From NCBI RefSeq assembly GCF_021390515.1, contig NZ_JAJUXI010000003.1:558001-622000 (forward strand): 64,000 nucleotides of DNA, written 5' to 3'. The first letter of the stretch is position 1. Every line of letters begins with the position of its first letter. The notes beneath the pieces are model-generated. The model did no database searches. It was not told the DNA's origin and was given only the letters and a program-made list of their open reading frames with translations. Below, in pieces: positions 44,672 to 52,632 of this stretch. A program made the translations under genes and the position numbers. This DNA comes from Dyadobacter sp. CY326. GTDB lineage: Bacteria; Bacteroidota; Bacteroidia; Cytophagales; Spirosomataceae.

Positions 44672-46157
44672 ACCTTAAAAAAAGCTGCCCATTCAGCGAT
44701 TTCAATGGAAATTCAACGTCTCGTGAAACACTTGTGACCGGAGCAACGACATTCAGTCCAACCTGAAAACGACCGGGCGTAAAAACGATCCCTGCCTTCA
44801 ATGCAAAAAGGCGGGGATTTATATTTTCTGCTAATCCGGATTTTTTGGTCAAAGTGGAAAGTGCTCCGGGAAGAATTCTCCCTTCATAGTTTTGTATCTC
44901 GTTCCTGACCAATGCATTAGAAAAAATACTGTATGATGCGCCCGCGCCCAAGGCGAAAATCTTGCTTGCCTGGAAGTGATAATAAAGACTGAAATTCATG
45001 CCTGAGGCTTTCATCAGGCGCTTGTTGTTATGGGTTTTTAAAGAGTCATTGGCCGTGATCGAGTCCAAAGCATGAACCACGATTTTTCCATTGCCAAAGT
45101 AGGATTGATAAGGAGAAAAAGTAAATGAAACCACGTGCTGCTGCCAGCTTTTGGAAACAAAAATGCCTGGGATAAGCAGCAATGCAGGTTTGTTGACGCT
45201 ATCCCGGCCTGCAAACAAATAATTCGTCTTCGCCAGCGGACTCGTCATTCCCCATTCCGGGCCAAATTGAATGCGCCCGCTTTTCATTTTAACAGCGGCC
45301 AATTTAGCATGAAGTTCAGGCGCTTGTATTTTGATTGTGAATGTTAAGCGTTCGTAAGCGTTTACAATTTGAGACTTTGGCCGGAGCAAGCGCAATGCTA
45401 CATTGCGGCTTTCAGGTGTCGGTTTTTTTTCAAAAGTCGCCCTTGCGGCGTCAGGGATTGACGATTTCAGATTGGCTGCATGATCTGCATAATCAATCAA
45501 TGCAGTGCCATTTGATTCCTTAACATTCCGCCCACGCTCGTTTCCTGACTTATCCGCATTGAAGCCGGTGAAGCGCCCTTCCTCGTTTGAAACTAAGTTC
45601 GGATTTCGCTGATTATCAAGAGTCCGCGCGCTTTCACCAGATGATTTTCGGGGCGAGACAATCGATTTCCTTGGCTGATTAACTGATTCAGGTTTTGCAA
45701 ATTCTTTCCTTAATGGTGACTTCACTGTTACACTTCCATTCCGCGCAATCTCCGGTTGAGAATCCAGGTTGGATTCGGGCTTAGCAGCCGCTTCGAGCTG
45801 GATCGTCGCGTCTTTTTCCGTTTCGGTTGGCTTTGCAAAATCTTTTGGTTGATCAATTGCAACTTCATTTTCAGTAATAACGGCACTCGTATCGTTTCTT
45901 GAATTTGCTGCTTTTTCGTTCGGCAAAACCTGCGTCGTTTTGATCAAAATAATTGCAGAAACGATTGTTACTGCGCTTGCAGAAAGTAAGGCCCATTTGA
46001 TTTTCAACAATTTCGCAACCACGCCAGCATCATGGACCGGTGTTGGAACGGCACTCAAAATCCCATCCATTTGAGCCCATGCGTCGTCAGCCGGGATCTC
46101 GGGTTCCGGCAGCCGGTCGTGGCGATATTTGTCGATATTTTCGTTCTTCTTTTTCAC
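44652..46157 (-). CDS. Sigma-factor-linked inner-membrane protein with predicted beta-barrel C-terminus
   Basis: 501 residues, GTG start. N-terminal cytoplasmic part of about 50 residues (DDAWAQMDGIL, as in anti-sigma-like proteins), one membrane segment (LLSASAVTIVSAIILI, about 56-71), a long Ser/Asn/Lys-rich linker, then a C-terminal region of about 200 residues with alternating strands (FSLYYHFQASKIFALGAGASYSIF ... LFLRFNCFSR), similar to outer-membrane barrel proteins. It begins 4 bp after the ECF sigma factor stop, so it is likely its regulatory partner. I do not see a zinc anti-sigma motif. The role as anti-sigma factor is inferred. Confidence 0.7.
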   Translation of the reverse strand: MKKKNENIDKYRHDRLPEPEIPADDAWAQMDGILSAVPTPVHDAGVVAKLLKIKWALLSASAVTIVSAIILIKTTQVLPNEKAANSRNDTSAVITENEVAIDQPKDFAKPTETEKDATIQLEAAAKPESNLDSQPEIARNGSVTVKSPLRKEFAKPESVNQPRKSIVSPRKSSGESARTLDNQRNPNLVSNEEGRFTGFNADKSGNERGRNVKESNGTALIDYADHAANLKSSIPDAARATFEKKPTPESRNVALRLLRPKSQIVNAYERLTFTIKIQAPELHAKLAAVKMKSGRIQFGPEWGMTSPLAKTNYLFAGRDSVNKPALLLIPGIFVSKSWQQHVVSFTFSPYQSYFGNGKIVVHALDSITANDSLKTHNNKRLMKASGMNFSLYYHFQASKIFALGAGASYSIFSNALVRNEIQNYEGRILPGALSTLTKKSGLAENINPRLFALKAGIVFTPGRFQVGLNVVAPVTSVSRDVEFPLKSLNGQLFLRFNCFSR

Positions 46158-46161
46158 AGCA

Positions 46162-46713
46162 TTAACGAAGTGACTTTTTAAAAATAGATCTTAATCTGGT
46201 CCGGCTTTCACTCAAATGCCACTTGACCGTGCCGTCGCTGATTTCGAGCGCCTCAGCAATTTCTTTGACCGAAAACCCATCCAAATAAAACAATCCGCAT
46301 ATCCTTCTCGTCGCAACGGGCAACTGCGCCAGATAAATTTGTATATCGCTCGCATTCAATGCATCCAGCGGGTTTTCCGCAGACTCAAAGCCCATTTGTT
46401 CATCAATTTCAACATAATCAAAGGCTTGCATTTTGCGGTCGCGCAGCAATGTGAGTGCCGCATTTCTAACGGTTGTGTACATCCAATTGAAAAACTCACC
46501 CTTCTCCGGATCATACTGGTCGATATGCTGAAACACCTTTAACATTCCGTTGTTGAGCGCGGTGAGCACATCGTGTTTTTCCTCAAAAAAATTCCTGCAT
46601 AAGGCGAACAGCGCAGGGTAAAATCGCCTGTAGAGCTTTTCCTGACTCTGGCGGTCCCTGCGCCGACACCCGGCCAATATGGTTTCAAGGTTATCCAAAT
46701 GAATATTGATCAC
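46162..46713 (-). CDS. RNA polymerase sigma-70 factor, ECF subfamily
   Basis: 183 residues, GTG start. Region 2 (LYRRFYPALFALCRNFFEEKHDVLTALNNGMLKVFQHIDQYDPEKGEFFNWMYTTVRNAALTLLR) and region 4 (LPVATRRICGLFYLDGFSVKEIAEALEISDGTVKWHLSESRTRL) are both complete. It redirects RNA polymerase to its own regulon after an envelope signal. It is co-transcribed with the following membrane protein. A pair of direct repeats lies immediately upstream. Confidence 0.95.
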   Translation of the reverse strand: MINIHLDNLETILAGCRRRDRQSQEKLYRRFYPALFALCRNFFEEKHDVLTALNNGMLKVFQHIDQYDPEKGEFFNWMYTTVRNAALTLLRDRKMQAFDYVEIDEQMGFESAENPLDALNASDIQIYLAQLPVATRRICGLFYLDGFSVKEIAEALEISDGTVKWHLSESRTRLRSIFKKSLR

Positions 46714-46718
46714 AAACC

Positions 46719-46764
46719 GGCGATTCTAAATGGCTCATTGCATGAAGCTGGCGTTTCTAAATGG
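46719..46764. repeat. Direct repeat upstream of the ECF sigma gene
   Basis: GGCGATTCTAAATGG (46719-46733) and GGCGTTTCTAAATGG (46750-46764), 14 of 15 bases identical, 31 bp apart centre to centre (about three helix turns). The second copy covers the stop codon of the upstream lipoprotein gene. Possibly a binding site for the sigma operon; it may also be chance. Confidence 0.4.
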
Positions 46765-47533
46765 ATTTCGTTGTGAATGTTATGCCATTATCATAAGGCC
46801 ACTCGAAGGTGTAACCCCGCCCGTTTCGTTTAAATGTGCCTTTGAAAATTTTGCCTTTAAAGGTGATGCTGATGTCGCCAGTCGCACCATCATTCACGTT
46901 ATAATCTACTACAAATGTCGCTTTTGACTGTTTTTCACCGGGTGTGCAGTCCCAGAGAACATCGACGCCAGCAACTTCACACATGTACAAACTGCCCGTG
47001 TGTGTTCTAACGAGATGCAGTACATTTTCTTGGCAGTTATATGCATTTTTCGTCGTAATCTGCAAATCCAGATAATTCGCTGAGTCGGGGAATGTGCGGG
47101 GCGTAACGATGAGCTCGTCGTTGTCCTGAATTTTTTGGGAATAATCGGGCCGGGTGTAGATTTCGTTCGTGACTTCCACATCAATGAAAGCCGTGTCCGT
47201 CCCGATGCTGTCGATAGCGAAAACGCGATATTTGCCCGCCTCTTGGAAATAAATAATGCTTTTTACTCCCTGATTTTCGACAACTTGTTGAGGAACGACG
47301 CGCCACTTTACATAAGGACTTTTTCCATCAACGAGCGTGAATTGCGTGGGCTCTTTCTGTTTAATGCCCGTCGTTTTGGCGGTTTCGATGCGCGAATTCC
47401 CGTTATCGGCGCTATCAGCACTGGCGCGGACTTTGGAGGGTGTGGGTGCTTCGCTTTCAATTTCACTTCGCTCGCAAGCAACAAGCTGCACGAAAAACAA
47501 TGCAATGAGCAACGCAACGATTTCTCTTTTCAT
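46757..47533 (-). CDS. Lipoprotein of unknown function
   Basis: 258 residues. The start at 47533 gives MKREIVALLIALFFVQLVACERSE with lipid Cys20; the frame to 47596 adds 21 residues without a use. A Pro/Ser linker follows, then a PKD-like or Ig-like segment (IIYFQEAGKYRVFAIDSIGTDTAFIDVEV) and a C-terminal beta domain (DISITFKGKIFKGTFKRNGRGYTFEWPYDNG). Three Cys residues in NCQENVLH, YMCEVAG and DCTPGE may be disulfide bonded. No family recognised. It precedes the sigma-factor gene on the same strand by 43 bp. Confidence 0.8.
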   Translation of the reverse strand: MKREIVALLIALFFVQLVACERSEIESEAPTPSKVRASADSADNGNSRIETAKTTGIKQKEPTQFTLVDGKSPYVKWRVVPQQVVENQGVKSIIYFQEAGKYRVFAIDSIGTDTAFIDVEVTNEIYTRPDYSQKIQDNDELIVTPRTFPDSANYLDLQITTKNAYNCQENVLHLVRTHTGSLYMCEVAGVDVLWDCTPGEKQSKATFVVDYNVNDGATGDISITFKGKIFKGTFKRNGRGYTFEWPYDNGITFTTKSI

Positions 47534-47656
47534 GGCTAAAAGATTTGAGTTTAATAATGAATGGCAGGTGAATCCTGTCAATAAAATAAACTGCAATCTC
47601 CACGGAGAAGGTTGGGTGACGATGCAAATAAATTATTCGGCTTCACCATGATCGAA

Positions 47657-47706
47657 TTTGTTAATTAATTTCCAGTAATTTTACTTTGTCTATCAATTAA
47701 GTAGAA
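47657..47706 (+). promoter_or_regulatory. Promoter and dyad of the two-sulfatase operon
   Basis: TTTG (47657-47660), 20-bp spacer, TTACTTTG (47681-47688), then a dyad with TCTA / TAGA arms around TCAATTAAG. GTAATTTTACTTTG and CTATCAATT match the block before locus 2 susC (18577-18600) apart from one inserted T and one C/T change. The expected transcription start is only about 15-20 nt before the start codon. Confidence 0.6.
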
Positions 47707-47711
47707 TATCA

Positions 47712-49169
47712 TTGACTAAGATTTACTTCCGACTCGTCATTCTAATCTCAACTTTCCTTGCCGGTGGATTGGGGAGCACAAATGCGCAGCGTGCGCCTAA
47801 CATTATTTTCATCATCGGCGACGATATCAGCTGGGACGACATTGGCGCTTATGGCAACAACAAGATCAAAACGCCGAATCTCGACAAGCTGGCGCGCAAT
47901 GGGCTCAAATTCAACAACATGTATCTGACGGCCAGTTCATGCAGCCCCAGCCGGACCAGCATCTTAACCGGCCGATATCCGCATAACACGGGCGCGGCAG
48001 AGCTGCACGCTCCCCTGCCCCAGCACCTCACATTCTTCCCCGAGCAGCTGCGACAAAAAGGTTATTATGCTGCTTTGGTTGGAAAATGGCATGAAGGTCT
48101 GGCCACGAAACGGGCTTATGACACGTTGCTGGTCGACAAAGATGCGAATGGCGAAGGTGGTGAGCTGCAATGGGTTAATCTGCTCAATTTCAGGCCGAAA
48201 GACAAACCTTTTTTCTTTTGGCTGGCTCCTTATGACGCACATAGACCGTGGTCAACCAATACAGAAGGCCCGCAGCACGATCCCGAAATTGAAATTACTG
48301 TCCCGCCGACGCTGGTGGACACGAAGGAAACGAGGCAAGATCTGTCATTTTATTACAATGAAATTTCCCGCCTGGATCATTATGTGGGTGAACTGGAAAA
48401 GGAACTGCAACGCCAGGGCATCGCTGAAAACACATTGATCATTTTCACCGCCGACAACGGCCGGGCTTTTCCGGGAAGCAAAACCAGATTGTACGATGCG
48501 GGCGTAAAAACGCCATTTATTGTCAAATGGCCCGCAGGGATCAAGGCTGGACTTGTAACAGAAAGTCTGGTCAGCAGCATCGACATTGCACCCACATTGC
48601 TGGCACTCGCGGGCGTTAAACCTGCTGAATCGGTTCAGGGGCAAAGTTTTGCAGAATTGTTTAAAACTCCCGAAAAGGCGTTCAGAAAATATGTCTTCGC
48701 TGAACACAACTGGCACGATTACGCCGCTTATGAGCGCTCGGTGCGCACAAGGGACTTTTTGTATGTGATCAACAAACGAACAGAACTGGACAATGGCGGA
48801 CCGATCGATGCCAATCAAAGTGCTTCCGCCCTGGCATTGAAATCGGCCAAGAAAAAGGGCACATTGACATTGCTGCAAAATGACGCATTTCTCACGCCGC
48901 GACCAGCCGAAGAATTCTTTGACAACTTCAAAGACCCGCTGCAATCGAGAAACGAAATTGCAAACAAAACCTACGCTGCGCCCATTACTGAGCTGCGCAA
49001 AATCCTGAAACAATGGCAGGATGAAACCGGCGACACGGAGCCCGAAAACCTTACCCCCGACTGGTATGACCGTGAAACCGGCGAGCCGACAGCCGCAAAA
49101 GACAAGCGCGGTGAAATGCCCGGCAGCGCGAAAAAAGCAGATCATATCAATGCCAAAGGGCCCTTCTAA
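47712..49169 (+). CDS. Formylglycine-dependent sulfatase, heparan-N-sulfatase-like
   Basis: 485 residues, TTG start. No ATG exists between the promoter and the signal peptide MTKIYFRLVILISTFLAGGLGSTNAQ, so TTG is preferred. Metal site IIGDDISWDDIGAYG (34-48); active-site motif CSPSRTSILTG with Cys77 to become formylglycine; VGKWHEG and TADNGRAFPGSKTRLYDAG complete the site. The Cys-Ser-Pro-Ser-Arg motif and general layout resemble sulfoglucosamine sulfohydrolase. It is exported. The next sulfatase starts 11 bp later, in one operon. Confidence 0.92.
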   Translation: MTKIYFRLVILISTFLAGGLGSTNAQRAPNIIFIIGDDISWDDIGAYGNNKIKTPNLDKLARNGLKFNNMYLTASSCSPSRTSILTGRYPHNTGAAELHAPLPQHLTFFPEQLRQKGYYAALVGKWHEGLATKRAYDTLLVDKDANGEGGELQWVNLLNFRPKDKPFFFWLAPYDAHRPWSTNTEGPQHDPEIEITVPPTLVDTKETRQDLSFYYNEISRLDHYVGELEKELQRQGIAENTLIIFTADNGRAFPGSKTRLYDAGVKTPFIVKWPAGIKAGLVTESLVSSIDIAPTLLALAGVKPAESVQGQSFAELFKTPEKAFRKYVFAEHNWHDYAAYERSVRTRDFLYVINKRTELDNGGPIDANQSASALALKSAKKKGTLTLLQNDAFLTPRPAEEFFDNFKDPLQSRNEIANKTYAAPITELRKILKQWQDETGDTEPENLTPDWYDRETGEPTAAKDKRGEMPGSAKKADHINAKGPF

Positions 49170-49180
49170 TCCACATTAAC

Positions 49181-51010
49181 ATGATGACAAATCGATTCTT
49201 ACTCATCTTATTGCTGTTTTTGATTGGTGTAAAAACCCGTGCACAACAACAGGATAAGCCCAACATTCTCTGGATTGTGAGTGAAGACAACAGCCCTTTT
49301 CTGGGTTGCTATGGCGACACATTTGCCACGACGCCGAACCTTGACAACTTTGCCAAACAGGGTGTTTTGTATAAAAATGCATTTGCAACTGCTCCCGTGT
49401 GCGCCCCCTCGCGTTTCACGCTCATTACGGGCACTTATCCGCCTTCGATGGGAACCGAGCATATGCGCAGCACTTATCCTGTTCCCGATGAGGTCAAATT
49501 TTTCCCGCGTTTTCTGCGTGAAGCGGGTTATTACACGACAAACAATGCGAAAAAGGACTATAACACAACCGACCAGCTTGAAGCCTGGGACGAGTCGAGC
49601 GGGAAGGCGACTTACAAAAACCGGAAGGCAGGTCAGCCGTTCTTTGCGGTTTATAATTTGAATGTTTCGCACGAAAGTGGCATTCATACATCTGTTCCCG
49701 CGGCGCAATTAAAGCATGATCCAGAAAAGGTTAAACTTCCGCCTTACCATCCGCAAACGCCTGAAATGAAGCACGATTGGGCGCAATATTATGACAAAGT
49801 GGAAGAAATGGACCGGCAGGCGGGAGCGCTTTTGAAAGAATTGGAAGCCGAAGGTTTAGCGGAAAACACAATTGTTTTTTATTACAGCGATAATGGCGGG
49901 ATCTTAGGGAGAAGCAAAAGGTTTGTTTACGAATCGGGGCTGCGCGTGCCGCTGATCATTCGCTTTCCTGAAAAATTCAAAGCCCTCGCGCCTGGCAACC
50001 CGGGCACGGTCACGGACCGCATTGTCACATTCCTTGACTTCGCTCCGAGCCTGTTAAGCATAGCAGGACTTGACATTCCTTCCTACATGCAGGGCAAGGC
50101 ATTTTTGGGCAAAAAGCAAGCAATTGAACGTGCGTATGCGTATGGTTTCCGAGGCCGAATGGATGAGCGAACAGACCTGTCCAGGACGGTTAGGGATAAG
50201 AAATTCAGATACATCCGCAATTACATGCCGCATAAAATTTACGCGCAACATCTTGAATATCTGTGGAAAGCGCCTTCCATGCCGTCCTGGGAAGCGGAGT
50301 TTAAGGCTGGCAGGTTAAATGATGATCAAAAGAAATTTTGGCAGGAAAAGCCTTCTGAGGAATTGTTTGATATCGAGAATGACCCGCATAACATTCACAA
50401 CCTTGCCGCTGATCCGAAATACAAGGACACATTGCTCAAACTCAGAAAAGCAAACCACGACTGGCTCATTGCATCGCAGGATGTGGGTTTTATTCCCGAA
50501 GCAATGCTCAGCAAAATCGCTGCAACCACTCTCCTGCGCGACTATGCAAAGAGCGGAAAGTATGCATTGAACAAAGTCATTGAAACAGCAGATATTGCCA
50601 CTTCAAGAGACAAGTCGCAGCTCCCTAAATTGATCGAAAGATTAAGTGACAATGATGCTGTTGTCCGTTACTGGGCAGTAATTGGAACGATCGTTCTCAA
50701 AAATGAAGCGGCGGCTGCCAAGCCAAAATTACAAACGCTGTTAAATGATCCCGAAGTTACAGTTCGCATTGCCGCGGCGGAAGCATTGCTTGCATTTGGC
50801 GAAACGAATGCATCGGTGCTGGCACTAAGCGAAGCTCTGAAAAGTGAAAACCAGATGGCGCGTGTGCAGGCACTGAATGTGTTGGAAACCATTGGCTCCA
50901 AAGCCAAGCCTGCCTTTGAAAATATCAGGGCACTTTTGAAAACAAACCAGCAGGATACGGATTACGATGTCCGCGCTGCAAAGAAGATTCTCGAAGTGGC
51001 AGGAGATTAG
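49181..51010 (+). CDS. Formylglycine-dependent sulfatase with HEAT-repeat C-terminus
   Basis: 609 residues. Signal peptide (LLILLLFLIGVKTRAQ), metal site LWIVSEDNSPFLGCYGD, active-site motif CAPSRFTLITG with Cys74, then YYSDNGGILGRSKRFVYESG. Up to about residue 440 it is a standard sulfatase. The remaining 165 residues are helical repeats (VVRYWAVIGTIVLKNEAAAAKPKLQTLL, VTVRIAAAEALLAFGE, MARVQALNVLETIG), i.e. HEAT repeats, which usually mediate protein or glycan contacts. Second gene of the two-sulfatase operon. Confidence 0.92.
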   Translation: MMTNRFLLILLLFLIGVKTRAQQQDKPNILWIVSEDNSPFLGCYGDTFATTPNLDNFAKQGVLYKNAFATAPVCAPSRFTLITGTYPPSMGTEHMRSTYPVPDEVKFFPRFLREAGYYTTNNAKKDYNTTDQLEAWDESSGKATYKNRKAGQPFFAVYNLNVSHESGIHTSVPAAQLKHDPEKVKLPPYHPQTPEMKHDWAQYYDKVEEMDRQAGALLKELEAEGLAENTIVFYYSDNGGILGRSKRFVYESGLRVPLIIRFPEKFKALAPGNPGTVTDRIVTFLDFAPSLLSIAGLDIPSYMQGKAFLGKKQAIERAYAYGFRGRMDERTDLSRTVRDKKFRYIRNYMPHKIYAQHLEYLWKAPSMPSWEAEFKAGRLNDDQKKFWQEKPSEELFDIENDPHNIHNLAADPKYKDTLLKLRKANHDWLIASQDVGFIPEAMLSKIAATTLLRDYAKSGKYALNKVIETADIATSRDKSQLPKLIERLSDNDAVVRYWAVIGTIVLKNEAAAAKPKLQTLLNDPEVTVRIAAAEALLAFGETNASVLALSEALKSENQMARVQALNVLETIGSKAKPAFENIRALLKTNQQDTDYDVRAAKKILEVAGD

Positions 51011-51069
51011 GGAAACCAAAGCGGTATCTTTGTCTCAGACTCCGGGTAAGAGTTATAAAAACTGAGACG

Positions 51070-52137
51070 ATGAACAATATTGCATTGGTGGTTGGGGCGA
51101 CTGGAATTACCGGAAGTAATCTCGCTGAAAAACTGATTGAAAAAGGCTGGACAACCTATGGTCTGGCGCGAAATCCAAATACAAATGTTGCCGGCCTCGT
51201 TCCGGTTGCGGCCGATCTGATGGATCCGGACGATCTGGCTGCGAAACTGCGTGACATTGCGCCAACGCATGTATTTTTTACAAGCTGGATGCGCAATGAA
51301 ACCGAAGCCGAAAATATACGCGTTAACGGCGCCATGGTCCGCAACTTGCTTGCCAGCCTGTCTGCTAAAAACGCCGTTCAGCATGTTGCGTTGGTAACCG
51401 GACTGAAACATTATCTGGGGCCATTCGACGCTTATGCAAAGGCAGGCACATTGCCCGAAACGCCTGTGCGTGAGGAGCATCCACGACTTGATCTTGAAAA
51501 CTTCTATTATGCCCAGGAAGACGAAGTGTATGCTGCCGCAGCGCGCGACGGCTTTACATGGAGCATTCATCGCCCGCATTCGGTGATCGGCAAAGCGGTT
51601 GGCAACATGATGAATATGGGAAGCACGCTGGCAGTTTACGCTTCCATTTGCAAGGAAACGGGCCGGCCGTTTCAGTTTCCCGGCTCTGCTGCGCAATGGA
51701 ATGGCTTGTCGGATGTTACGGATGCGCTCGTGCTGGCTGAGCAAATGATATGGGCTGCTACAACCGAGGCCGCGCATAACGAGGCATTCAACGTTGCCAA
51801 CGGAGATGTGTTTCGTTGGAGCTGGTTATGGAAGCAAATTGCAGGGTGGTTTGAGGTTGAGCCCGCCGGTTTCGACGGCACCATTCATCCGCTTGAAACG
51901 GAAATCGCGCATGATGGACCGCTTTGGAAAGAAATGGCTGCCAAATACCATTTGCAAGAAGCAGACATTAATCGCCTCGCCTCAGCCTGGCACACCGATC
52001 TTGACCTGGGCCGCCCGCTGGAAGTGATGACCGATATGGCCAAAAGCCGCAAGCTCGGTTTCACGGTTTATCAGGATACGCGCGAGTCTTTCTTTAACCT
52101 GTTTCAAAAGCTCCGTGCAGAACAATTGATTCCCTAA
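51070..52137 (+). CDS. NAD(P)-dependent reductase of the PRISE (VEP1/progesterone 5-beta-reductase-like) SDR group
   Basis: 355 residues. The N-terminal ALVVGATGITGSNLAEKLI (about 4-22) is the Rossmann site, YGLARNPNT binds the NADP phosphate, and the PRISE-type motif KHYLGPFDAYAK replaces the classical SDR lysine region. EHPRLDLENFYYAQED holds the catalytic Tyr, and WSIHRPHSVIG follows. The family reduces enones. Physiological substrate in bacteria is unknown. It lies 59 bp after the sulfatase operon and ends with a strong terminator; whether it is part of that transcript is unclear. Confidence 0.88.
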   Translation: MNNIALVVGATGITGSNLAEKLIEKGWTTYGLARNPNTNVAGLVPVAADLMDPDDLAAKLRDIAPTHVFFTSWMRNETEAENIRVNGAMVRNLLASLSAKNAVQHVALVTGLKHYLGPFDAYAKAGTLPETPVREEHPRLDLENFYYAQEDEVYAAAARDGFTWSIHRPHSVIGKAVGNMMNMGSTLAVYASICKETGRPFQFPGSAAQWNGLSDVTDALVLAEQMIWAATTEAAHNEAFNVANGDVFRWSWLWKQIAGWFEVEPAGFDGTIHPLETEIAHDGPLWKEMAAKYHLQEADINRLASAWHTDLDLGRPLEVMTDMAKSRKLGFTVYQDTRESFFNLFQKLRAEQLIP

Positions 52138-52144
52138 AAGCCAG

Positions 52145-52188
52145 ACCGACCGTCGCTAAATGCATAAGCGACGGTCGGTTTTTTTTTT
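52145..52188 (+). terminator. Terminator after the PRISE-type reductase gene
   Basis: ACCGACCGTCGCT (52145-52157) / AGCGACGGTCGGT (52167-52179), a perfect 13-bp stem followed by a long T-run. Confidence 0.92.
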
Positions 52189-52218
52189 AAATGATCGGTC
52201 TAAGAGCGCCCAATGTTT

Positions 52219-52632
52219 TCAGGCTCTTTCGTTGTTCACGTTATAAATTTGATGCAAAGTTTCCTTGCTGAGCGGTTTGGAATAATAGCCCCGAACCAGC
52301 GGATGGTTTTCAGCATTGCGCAGGTCTTCCGGGTCTATGGAAGATGACAGAATGATGATATTGATCTGTGCACGAAGCTTTTCCGGGAACAAGCTGAATG
52401 CATCCAAAAACTCCCAGCCATTTATCTCCGGCATGTTGATATCCAGAAAAAGTGTCGCGTTCAAGTCCTCAGCTTCGTCGCCAAACTCCGTTTCAATCGA
52501 TGCGAGCGCTTTTCCCGGATTTGTAAAAAGCTGAATCCTTGCTGCGGGCGCAAAGCTTGCGATCGTGTATCGGCAGACCAGGTTATTGACCGAATCATCA
52601 TCCACAACAATAAATTGGGAAGGAACTTTCAT
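52219..52632 (-). CDS. Response regulator, single receiver domain
   Basis: 137 residues. Receiver with acidic pair in VVDDDSVNN, phospho-acceptor Asp64 in LFLDINMPEINGWEF, Ser/Thr of the switch in IILSSSIDP and Lys in YYSKPL. No output domain, so it signals by protein contact, like CheY or a phospho-relay intermediate. Its start overlaps the stop of the histidine kinase gene by 4 bp (ATGA), so the two form a pair. Confidence 0.93.
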   Translation of the reverse strand: MKVPSQFIVVDDDSVNNLVCRYTIASFAPAARIQLFTNPGKALASIETEFGDEAEDLNATLFLDINMPEINGWEFLDAFSLFPEKLRAQINIIILSSSIDPEDLRNAENHPLVRGYYSKPLSKETLHQIYNVNNERA

